Shown piece after piece: positions 1-6,362 of a stretch of DNA of 11,843 bases. Within the stretch, counting starts at the first letter, position 1. Each line of letters starts with the position of its first letter. Source of the stretch: Bacteroidales bacterium. Lineage in GTDB: Bacteria > Bacteroidota > Bacteroidia > Bacteroidales > VadinHA17. The stretch spans positions 1 through 11,843 of the forward strand of contig DOTV01000084.1 in the NCBI GenBank assembly GCA_003520925.1, read 5' to 3'. Position numbers and translations under genes: made by a program. The notes under the pieces are model-generated. The model did no database searches. It was given only the letters and a program-made list of their open reading frames with translations, and was not told where the DNA came from.

Positions 1-25
1 GGGGTTGGGGGCAAAAAGTGATAAA

Positions 26-628
26 ATGTTGTTTAAAATAAAAGGTAAAAGACATCAGAACAGATCAGATGAGGAACTTCTTGCTGATTTCAGGACAGCA
101 GGCGAGCTGGTGGTACTTGGAGAACTGTATTTGAGATATGTTCACCTGATATATGGCGTATGCCTTAAATATCTGAAGAACCGTGAGGAAGCAATGGATG
201 GTGTGATGCAGATTTTTGAAAAACTTTCTGTTGAAATACCGAAACATAATATTTTAAACTTCCGAAGCTGGTTGCATGTTGTAACAAAAAACTATTGCCT
301 GATGCAACTCCGGTTAGAAAAATCGGAAAAGGAGAAATTCAGTGAATGGATAAATGATCCTACAGTTTTTATGGAAACAGGTACTGATATGCATCCTTTA
401 GATGATGAAGATTACTCTGAGTCAATTGAAGGAGATCTTGAAGATTGCATTGAAAGGCTGAAAGAAGAGCAGAGGATCTGCATAAGACAGTTTTACTATG
501 AAAACAGATGCTACAATGAGATCTCGGGAAACCTTGGTCTGGATGAGAAAAAGGTGAAGAGTCATCTACAGAACGGGAAAAGGAATCTTAAAATTTGTCT
601 TGAAGAGAAAAATGTCAGAAGAAAATAA
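26..628 (+). CDS. ECF-type RNA polymerase sigma factor (sigma-70 family)
   Basis: This protein would direct RNA polymerase to a specific promoter set, working in the cytoplasm with the membrane protein encoded next. The N-terminal half (about residues 15-105) looks like sigma region 2: a helical segment with YLKNREEAMDGVMQIFEKL matches the usual 'DAEDLVQEVFLKL' core-binding helix, followed by the FRSWLHVVTKNYCL segment. The C-terminal part (about 138-195) is a region 4 helix-turn-helix: LKEEQRICIRQFYYENRCYN, then EISGNLGLDEKKVKSHLQNGK. An acidic linker (about 110-137) joins them. Length is about 200 aa, typical for ECF factors. I chose the ATG at 26; a TTG at 5 is in frame and the frame is open to the window edge, so an upstream start cannot be excluded. 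The 3' end overlaps the next gene by 17 bp, which points to translational coupling. The family assignment is firm; the regulon is unknown. Confidence 0.9.
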   Translation: MLFKIKGKRHQNRSDEELLADFRTAGELVVLGELYLRYVHLIYGVCLKYLKNREEAMDGVMQIFEKLSVEIPKHNILNFRSWLHVVTKNYCLMQLRLEKSEKEKFSEWINDPTVFMETGTDMHPLDDEDYSESIEGDLEDCIERLKEEQRICIRQFYYENRCYNEISGNLGLDEKKVKSHLQNGKRNLKICLEEKNVRRK

Positions 629-1652
629 AAAGGGGAATAAAAGGCACTCTGATTTCTTCCGTTACAGGAAAAATAAAATGACTGCAAGGGAGAGAAACAC
701 TTTCGAAAGGAACCTTCAGAAAGATCCTTTTTCCATGGAGGCATCAGAAGGTCTGGAAAATATTGATCCGTTACTTGCCAGGAAAGATTTATCCCGGCTC
801 AGAAAACAGATTAATAAAAGCACCGGCCGGAAGCAAAGAGTTGTCTGGTATCGGATTGCAGCATCTGTGGCTGCACTGATGATAATATCATCAATCATTT
901 TCCTATTGAACAAACGAGGTCCATCAGGACAATTATCATATGCACCTGTAACAGAGCAATCAAATGATCTTCAGACCCTGAAGGAGCAACCGGTAACCGA
1001 GACCTATGTACAAACACCTGCTGTTGAAAAGAAGCTTCCATCTCCATCTGGTACGGAAAGAATCATTAAAGCACAATCGGAGACAATAAAAGATGAAATT
1101 AAATCTGATGTAAAGCGTGAAAAGGTGAGGACTGATGTCTCTGTTGAGAAAATAGAAATAATGGAGGCGGCTAAGGCTGCTGAGCCAAACCGGGTTTTAG
1201 CTGCAAATAATGCCATGCAGGCAAAATCAGCACGGATCATAAAAACATCAGACACCATTTCAATATTTATGCCAGACACTTCGGATATAAGTTTAAATGA
1301 AGTAGTTGTGGTAGGCTATGGAGCAAGGAAAGCAGGCAATGAAGCTGAAGAAGATGTTAATCAATATAATCCGCCTTTTCCGAATGGCGGCAAACCTGCT
1401 TTTGACAAATACGTCAAAGAAAACATAAGAAGACCTGATACTACATCTGCAGGGCAGAGAGTGGTTGTAGTCATTAATTTCAAAGTTAATACTGAAGGTA
1501 AAATTGACAGCATCAGAATTATAAGAAGTCCCGGAAAGAGCTTTTCCGATGAAGCGATCCGTCTTATCAGGGAGGGACCAGAATGGAAACCGGCTGAAGA
1601 AAATGGCAAGGCAATTAACGACGAAGTTAGGATCAGAATTGTATTTAAGTGA
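612..1652 (+). CDS. Sigma-linked single-pass membrane protein with SusC/TonB-box-like peptide and TonB C-terminal domain (possible anti-sigma/energy transducer)
   Basis: This is a 346-aa protein counted from the ATG at 612; a TTG at 600 is the only alternative, and GAAGAG lies just before the ATG. Residues 1-78 are basic, charged and probably cytoplasmic (TARERNTFERNLQKDPF..., LARKDLSRLRKQINK), like the short cytoplasmic segments of Bacteroidota sigma-partner proteins. Residues 82-99 (IAASVAALMIISSIIFLL) form one membrane helix. Residues 100-225 are a Lys/Glu/Pro-containing linker suited to spanning the periplasm. Residues 228-237 read LNEVVVVGYG, the hallmark of SusC-type receptor plugs. Residues about 262-346 match a TonB C-terminal domain: FDKYVKENIRRP, then VVVVINFKVNTEGKIDSIRI, SDEAIRLIREGPEWKPAEENGK and a final RIRIVF strand. 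From the overlap with the sigma gene I infer that it controls that factor or transmits an envelope signal to it; an ordinary TonB-type transducer is the alternative. Confidence 0.82.
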   Translation: MSEENKKGNKRHSDFFRYRKNKMTARERNTFERNLQKDPFSMEASEGLENIDPLLARKDLSRLRKQINKSTGRKQRVVWYRIAASVAALMIISSIIFLLNKRGPSGQLSYAPVTEQSNDLQTLKEQPVTETYVQTPAVEKKLPSPSGTERIIKAQSETIKDEIKSDVKREKVRTDVSVEKIEIMEAAKAAEPNRVLAANNAMQAKSARIIKTSDTISIFMPDTSDISLNEVVVVGYGARKAGNEAEEDVNQYNPPFPNGGKPAFDKYVKENIRRPDTTSAGQRVVVVINFKVNTEGKIDSIRIIRSPGKSFSDEAIRLIREGPEWKPAEENGKAINDEVRIRIVFK

Positions 1653-1739
1653 TCCAAACTCATTTTAGGTTGAACAGATAGTTACGCCCTATATTTAAAG
1701 AGGTTCTAAATTTTAAATGTATCTATCGATTTTGTCGAA

Positions 1740-1853
1740 AAGTCCTTTGTGAAACTTTGTGATACCTTTAAGTCCTTAGTGGTTAAATAGAAATTCCATT
1801 AACCCCTAAGTACACAAAGTACACCACAAAGGATCACTAAGGTGAAAAGACTT
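1740..1853. repeat. Imperfect long inverted repeat built of CTTTGTG/CTTAGTG units
   Basis: The left arm (1740-1786) starts AAGTCCTTTGTGAAACTTTG and ends CTTAGTGGTTAA. The right arm (1799-1853), read as its reverse complement, starts AAGTCTTTT and ends ACTTAGGGGTTAA, so outer and inner edges pair well while the middle is slipped. Both arms consist of short CTTTGTG or CTTAGTG units about 9-11 bp apart. The element fills most of the 279-bp spacer between the TonB-domain gene and the next gene; the rest of the spacer is AT-rich with no gene or convincing promoter that I can see. It may serve as a transcript-end hairpin, but it has no classical GC stem with U-tract. Related elements lie at 3937-4019 and 6121-6162. 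Confidence 0.75.
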
Positions 1854-1931
1854 CAAATTACTTTTTTCAGTTATCAAAAGTCATTACATTTATTCGCTTT
1901 GATTTTGGCTATTTAGTTTTTGTCATATTCT

Positions 1932-3935
1932 ATGCCGATAAAGACCCGTTACCTGTTGCTGTTTTTTGCTTTATCAATAAGCCTGAATTCATTCGGTCAG
2001 AAGATTGATAGCACATCATTTGAGATGAATTCAAGACTCAGCTTTTATTCTTATGAAAAAAGCGGTGAAATGATCATTCACATCCCTCAGTCACTTATGT
2101 GGAGTCGGCTGGAAATTGTTCTGAAAATAAACAAAAATGAAATATCTGACTGGAAAGGTATCAGTGGAGCCAAACTCCTTACTATTCCAATAGATATTGA
2201 TATGCCTTCTGCAATCTACAATGTTGAAGCGGCAATAAAATCAGCAAATGGATCCTTGTATAAAACATCTGCCGTTTTAATCATCCTGGATTATAAGGCA
2301 AACGAGGTAAAGACCGACCGGCTTACCGGAGGGTTGATAGTTAACAGAAAAAAATTCTTTCCATTCGGATTTTATTGTTATTCCCCCGTTTACCCGACAC
2401 TGCCTGAAGAAGAGGTAGTGAAAGGATTCAATATGATCTCACCGTACCAGAAAATATTGCCTGAAACTCTTAAAGAGAGAATTGCATATATGGACAGATG
2501 CGCTATGATCGGGATGAAAGTGCATTACAATCTCCTGTCGGTTTCCGGGGGAGGAGGTGTCTCCTCAAAAATAGAAGGTATCTCCGAATTGGAGAAAAGG
2601 GAAAGACTCGTTTCCGAAATCAGGACTTTTATGGATCACCCGGCCCTCCTTGCATGGTTTATTTCTGATGAACCCAATGGATTTAAAATCCCTCCTGAAG
2701 AACTTGAAGGAGTCTACAAAACACTTAAGGAAATCGATCCCTGGCATCCGGTCTCAATGGTATTTACTGCTCCGTTTCTTTCTTCAAAGAAATATAAAAA
2801 TGTCGTTGACATAGTGATGGCCGATCCCTATCCGGTACCAAATGGTTCAGTTTCACAGACGGGAGATGTTTCAAAACAGCTTAGATCTGAATTTGAGGGT
2901 AAAAGGCCAGTATGGATTGTCCCGCAGGCTTTTGGCGGAGGCGAATGGTGGGAACGAGAACCAACCTACCAGGAAATGAGGAGCATGACATACCAGTCAA
3001 TTGTTAACGGCGCCCGGGGAATACAGTATTTTATAAGGCACGGTATGAACTCCTTCCCTAAATCTACTTCGGCCTGGAACGAATGCGGCAGGATGGCACT
3101 TGAGGTTGCAGAGATAACTCCATGGCTGCTGTCAGACGAGAAACCTTTGCCCGTCAGGTCCTCCTCGGCTAATGTTCTGGTTACTTCAGCGCTCCACAAC
3201 GGACAACTTCTTATAATTGCTGTAAACAAGGTGAATTCACCTCAAAAGGTTGAAATAAATATTTCAGGCTCTTCATCGGGCCTGGCCAAAGTCCTTTATG
3301 AAAACCGGTCGTTGCCGCTTTATTCCGGCGGAATTTCTGATTACCTGCCACCTTTCGGATCACAGGTTTACCTTGTTAATACAAAAACAAAAAAACAGGA
3401 GGTAAAGCCCTTTAAGGATAATCTTTTAAAGGACTCCGGTTTTGAAGATGTTTCAAGTACTGGCGTCCCTTCCTCATGTTATGCCTGGAACGAAGGCGAC
3501 AGGGGTTCGACCTTTTTTACCGATTCAAGGGATCATATGGAAGGGAATCATTCCCTGAGACTTGTAACTCCACAAGTAAACAAAGGAACCAGGCTTAGAT
3601 TCTTCCCTGTCCCGGTTGAAAAGGGAAGGACCTACATGCTTACTGTCTGGGCAAAAACAGAACCCAGCTTAAATGAAAAGGAAAATGTACCATATTTCGA
3701 AATAGGCCTTGGAGAATTTGGAAGGAAAACGTTTTATCCGGGCGATGAATGGCAGCAATTTGTAACATCTGTTACAATTCCGCGAGATACAATTCCTTCA
3801 CCAAGGGCAAATGTGATTCTCCGGGTCCCGGCAAAGGGGACAATATGGTTCGATATGATACAGGTATTTAAGGCTGTTGATATAAAAAGAAGTATTAACC
3901 CGGAGATAGGAAATCTCTGGAAATCTTTATATTAA
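1932..3935 (+). CDS. Secreted glycoside hydrolase-like TIM-barrel protein with C-terminal carbohydrate-binding-like domain
   Basis: This is a 667-aa exported protein. Residues 1-23 (MPIKTRYLLLFFALSISLNS, then FGQ) are a Sec signal peptide, which supports the ATG at 1932 over the in-frame TTG at 1920. Residues about 30-125 are a beta-rich domain, ending in GGLIVNRKKFFPFGFY, the kind of strand that leads into a GH2/clan-A-like barrel. The barrel (about 130-390) contains HPALLAWFISDEP, where E247 sits where clan-A enzymes carry the acid/base glutamate (usually NEP, here DEP). It later contains PVWIVPQAFGGGEWW and GARGIQYFIRHG; I could not assign the nucleophile (E338 is one candidate). Residues about 395-490 look like a C-terminal beta domain. 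Residues about 497-650 (NLLKDSGFEDVSSTG...HSLRLVTP...YMLTVWAKTEPS) resemble CBM4/9-type sandwiches. It probably acts on a polysaccharide in the periplasm or outside; the substrate is unknown. The next gene, also an exported hydrolase family, lies 119 bp downstream. Confidence 0.72.
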   Translation: MPIKTRYLLLFFALSISLNSFGQKIDSTSFEMNSRLSFYSYEKSGEMIIHIPQSLMWSRLEIVLKINKNEISDWKGISGAKLLTIPIDIDMPSAIYNVEAAIKSANGSLYKTSAVLIILDYKANEVKTDRLTGGLIVNRKKFFPFGFYCYSPVYPTLPEEEVVKGFNMISPYQKILPETLKERIAYMDRCAMIGMKVHYNLLSVSGGGGVSSKIEGISELEKRERLVSEIRTFMDHPALLAWFISDEPNGFKIPPEELEGVYKTLKEIDPWHPVSMVFTAPFLSSKKYKNVVDIVMADPYPVPNGSVSQTGDVSKQLRSEFEGKRPVWIVPQAFGGGEWWEREPTYQEMRSMTYQSIVNGARGIQYFIRHGMNSFPKSTSAWNECGRMALEVAEITPWLLSDEKPLPVRSSSANVLVTSALHNGQLLIIAVNKVNSPQKVEINISGSSSGLAKVLYENRSLPLYSGGISDYLPPFGSQVYLVNTKTKKQEVKPFKDNLLKDSGFEDVSSTGVPSSCYAWNEGDRGSTFFTDSRDHMEGNHSLRLVTPQVNKGTRLRFFPVPVEKGRTYMLTVWAKTEPSLNEKENVPYFEIGLGEFGRKTFYPGDEWQQFVTSVTIPRDTIPSPRANVILRVPAKGTIWFDMIQVFKAVDIKRSINPEIGNLWKSLY

Positions 3936-3936
3936 A

Positions 3937-4019
3937 CCACGGAGTGACACGGAGTTATCGCTGAGTGACTCGGTCTTTACACAGTGAAACTCCGTATAAC
4001 TCTGTGCAACTCTGTGTTA
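3937..4019. repeat. Inverted repeat with ~10-bp periodic CTCTGTG/CTCCGTG units
   Basis: The element starts 2 bp after the preceding stop codon and ends about 35 bp before the next start. The left arm has CCACGGAGTG, ACACGGAGTT and ATCGCTGAGTG in a row. The right arm has AACTCCGTAT, AACTCTGTGC and AACTCTGTGT, an exact 10-bp period (3988-4017). The reverse complement of the right arm aligns with the left arm over about 35-40 bp with few mismatches (CACRGAGT, CACRGAGTTAT), so RNA from either strand could form a long hairpin. It separates two collinear hydrolase-type genes and could reduce read-through between them. It belongs to the same family as 1740-1853 and 6121-6162. Confidence 0.8.
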
Positions 4020-4054
4020 AAAAAAAATAATTACAAATCACCAATTATCAATAA

Positions 4055-6115
4055 ATGAAAAGATTAATTTTTGCAGTATTCATTGTCCTTGTTTCTGCAT
4101 TGTATGGTTGTACAACAAAAGAAGAGAACATAAACTATAACGGTAATCCTGCACCCATGAAAAAGAATGCGTACATCAAACTGCCCCTGGGATCAATAAA
4201 ACCTGAAGGGTGGTTGAAAGCACAACTTGAAGCCCAGGCGGAGGGTCTTACAGGCAATGTCGACGACTTTTGGCCCGACCTTGTCAACTCATCATGGAGG
4301 GGCGGTGATGGTGAAGCCTGGGAAAGAGGTCCTTACTACCTCGACGGACTTGTACCGCTTGCATATCTTCTTGACGATGAGAAGCTTAAAAAGAAAGTAA
4401 TCAGTTGGATAGAACCCATCATTGCCAGCAGCCGCGACACAGGCTGGTACGGTCCTGCTAAAAACAGGGACCGGTGGCCGCTGGCAGTTGCAAATAAGGT
4501 TCTGATGCAGTATTATGAAGCAACAAATGATAACCGTGCAATTGAAATCCTGATAAAATATTTCAGGTATCTTCATGATTCTCCTCCTGACTGGCCCGAT
4601 AAGGACTGGCGTGGAGTAAGAGCGATGGAAAATGCTGTAACTGGCTACTGGCTGTACAGGCAAACAAAAGAGTCATGGATACTTGATGTAATTGAGTCAA
4701 TCCAGAAAAATAGTTCCGACTGGACAACATATTATGAGAAGTTCCCGTGGGACTCAGCAGCATCCGCTGAAAAGAAGATCCCATTGAACTGGGGACCCGA
4801 TGGATTGACCGCTCATGTTGTCAACAATGCAATGGCAATTAAATATCCCGGACTTTGGTTCCAGCAATCAGGAGATGCGAGGTTTAAGAATGCTGTCTTT
4901 GACGGGATCGCGAAGTACGACCTGAATCACGGGCAGGCAGGGGGCAGGTTTTCGGGTGATGAGCATCTTTCGGGAAAATCTCCCGACAGGGGAACGGAAC
5001 TATGTTCTGTAGTTGAGTACATGTTTTCTCTTGAAGAACTCTATGCAATTTTTGGTGACAATAAGCTGGCCGACAGGCTCGAACTTCTCGCTTTCAATTC
5101 ATTGCCCGGTACCACAACACCTGATATGTGGGCTCATCAATACGATCAGCAATCAAACCAGGTAATTGTCAACGGGGAAAAACGGGCATGGAGCACAAAC
5201 GGTAACTTTTCAAATATTTACGGACTGATGCCAAATTTCGCATGCTGCCTGGCAAATATGCATCAGGGATGGCCGAAATTTACCCAGAGTCTCTGGATGG
5301 CGACTACCGACAACGGTCTGATTGCTGTTGCATATGCACCTTCAACGGTAAAAGCAAAAGTCGCGAACCAGAAGGAGGTAACTATTACTGAAGATACCGA
5401 TTATCCTTTTAAAGGATCTGTCAGGTTCACGATCAAAACAGAAAAGCCTGTCAGATTTTCTCTTTACCTGAGGATCCCTGGCTGGGCTCAAAAAGCAGAA
5501 ATAAAATACAAAGACAAAACTATCTCAGGAGCCGGGGGCTCTACAGTTAAGATTTTTGCCAGGTGGGATCCCGGTGAGGTTGTAACAATGGCGATACCCA
5601 TGGATTTAAGGGTTGAAAAAAGATATAATAATTCATTGTCAGTTTTGAAAGGTCCTCTTTACTTTTCACTCAGGATAGATAAGGAATATAAAAGTGTTAA
5701 GATCAATTATGATAATTTCAGCTACAAAGGCAGTGTCGACTGGGAGATATATCCGAAGAGTCCATGGAATTACGGTCTGATGATCGACAAAAATAATCTG
5801 GCACGAGGTTTAAAAATTGCAGAGAATGAGTTGACCAGGTATCCGTTTGCTGATAAGGGAGATATGATCTGGTCTTCTGATTCGGCCAGATACATTACAT
5901 GGGAAAAGGATCCTCCGGTGGTTATTACGACGAGGGGGATGAAAATACCGGAGTGGGGATTGAAGGAGAATTCAGTAGATATACCTCCTCTAAGTCCTGT
6001 AAAACCAGGGGCTTCAGCAGAGGTAATACAGCTTGTGCCATACGGTAGTGCGAGGCTCAGGATTACTGAATTTCCTGTGATTGATCTGACTAAGGTGGTT
6101 GATGTCATCCGTTAA
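4055..6115 (+). CDS. Exported lipoprotein of the DUF1680 / GH127-type beta-L-arabinofuranosidase superfamily
   Basis: This 686-aa protein starts with a lipoprotein signal peptide (MKRLIFAVFIVLVSALYGC; lipobox LYGC, lipidated Cys19), so it is probably anchored in a membrane at the envelope. The N-terminal domain (about residues 38-430) is an alpha/alpha barrel of the DUF1680 family, with early motifs LPLGSIKPEGWLKAQL, GGDGEAWERGPYYLDGLVPL and DRWPLAVANKVLMQYYEAT. The family's Zn/thiolate site is visible: E315 and C317 in TELCSVVEYM, and C397-C398 in FACCLANMHQGWPKF. In the characterised enzyme HypBA1 the equivalent residues (E338, C340, C417, C418) bind zinc and C417 is the nucleophile. A beta-sandwich follows (about 440-560, LYLRIPGWA), then a C-terminal beta-rich part. 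ACCLANMHQGWPK replaces the ACCPPN of HypBA1, so the substrate may differ from beta-L-arabinofuranosides. It lies downstream of another hydrolase gene in the same direction. Confidence 0.85.
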   Translation: MKRLIFAVFIVLVSALYGCTTKEENINYNGNPAPMKKNAYIKLPLGSIKPEGWLKAQLEAQAEGLTGNVDDFWPDLVNSSWRGGDGEAWERGPYYLDGLVPLAYLLDDEKLKKKVISWIEPIIASSRDTGWYGPAKNRDRWPLAVANKVLMQYYEATNDNRAIEILIKYFRYLHDSPPDWPDKDWRGVRAMENAVTGYWLYRQTKESWILDVIESIQKNSSDWTTYYEKFPWDSAASAEKKIPLNWGPDGLTAHVVNNAMAIKYPGLWFQQSGDARFKNAVFDGIAKYDLNHGQAGGRFSGDEHLSGKSPDRGTELCSVVEYMFSLEELYAIFGDNKLADRLELLAFNSLPGTTTPDMWAHQYDQQSNQVIVNGEKRAWSTNGNFSNIYGLMPNFACCLANMHQGWPKFTQSLWMATTDNGLIAVAYAPSTVKAKVANQKEVTITEDTDYPFKGSVRFTIKTEKPVRFSLYLRIPGWAQKAEIKYKDKTISGAGGSTVKIFARWDPGEVVTMAIPMDLRVEKRYNNSLSVLKGPLYFSLRIDKEYKSVKINYDNFSYKGSVDWEIYPKSPWNYGLMIDKNNLARGLKIAENELTRYPFADKGDMIWSSDSARYITWEKDPPVVITTRGMKIPEWGLKENSVDIPPLSPVKPGASAEVIQLVPYGSARLRITEFPVIDLTKVVDVIR

Positions 6116-6120
6116 AGAAC

Positions 6121-6162
6121 CTCTGTGTCTCTCAGTGTATTCTCTGTGGATCTCAGTGTAAC
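6121..6162. repeat. Single-arm periodic repeat, four ~10.5-bp units
   Basis: Four units follow one another with lengths 10, 11, 10 and 11 bp: CTCTGTGTCT, CTCAGTGTATT, CTCTGTGGAT and CTCAGTGTAAC. The mean period is 10.5 bp and CTCTGTG and CTCAGTG alternate. The run starts 5 bp after the stop codon of the DUF1680 lipoprotein gene. It resembles the right arm of the 3937-4019 element, but I see no matching left arm nearby, so it looks like a half or decayed copy. Confidence 0.75.
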
Positions 6163-6183
6163 TTCTTTTTCTTACCATATCAT

Positions 6184-6342
6184 AACCCAACCCCTGGGGG
6201 TTGTTGAATAAAATGAGGTTTACCCCCCAACCTCCCAAGGGGGGCTTTATAAATATCAGTAAATCAATAAGTCCCCCCTGGGGGATTTAGGGGTAAAAAG
6301 ACAGAGTCGGACGTTTTCAACAGCCCCGTTTGGGGATGGGTT
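6184..6342. repeat. Nested double inverted repeat with C/G runs at a convergent gene junction (possible bidirectional terminator)
   Basis: Two inverted repeats are nested. The outer arms are 6184-6208 (AACCCAACCCCTGGGGGTTG, then TTGAA) and 6316-6342, whose reverse complement begins AACCCATCCCCAAACGGGGC and ends TGTTGAA. The inner arms are 6219-6247 (TTTACCCCCCAACCTCCCAA, then GGGGGGCTT) and 6269-6297, whose reverse complement begins TTTACCCCTAAATCCCCCAG. Each arm is itself partly self-complementary, for example CCCCCTGGGGG around 6274-6284 and CCCC-GTTT-GGGG at 6324-6335. It sits between the end of the plus-strand DUF1680 gene and the end of the minus-strand aminopeptidase gene, where a shared terminator would be expected. 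It could also be a mobile-element-like interspersed repeat; no transposase is present. Confidence 0.75.
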
Positions 6343-6362
6343 TATTAAACTTATATGCAGGA

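Noticed and set aside
1898..1922. Possible Bacteroidota promoter (TTTG ... TAGTTTTTG) before the TIM-barrel gene
   Set aside because: The spacing between the two boxes is about 12 bp, too short for the usual TTTG-N19/20-TAnnTTTG pattern, and the -7 box is off by one base.
3937..4019. Possible CRISPR-like or tandem array
   Set aside because: Units are only about 10 bp, degenerate and arranged as inverted arms, with no unique spacers of 30-40 bp and no cas genes.
4292..4663. Minus-strand open frame of 123 codons inside the DUF1680 gene
   Set aside because: The plus-strand frame carries conserved family motifs over the same stretch; the minus frame has no recognisable domain or start signal.
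6184..6342. Insertion sequence or transposon
   Set aside because: Only palindromic repeats are visible; there is no transposase reading frame and I could not identify a target-site duplication.
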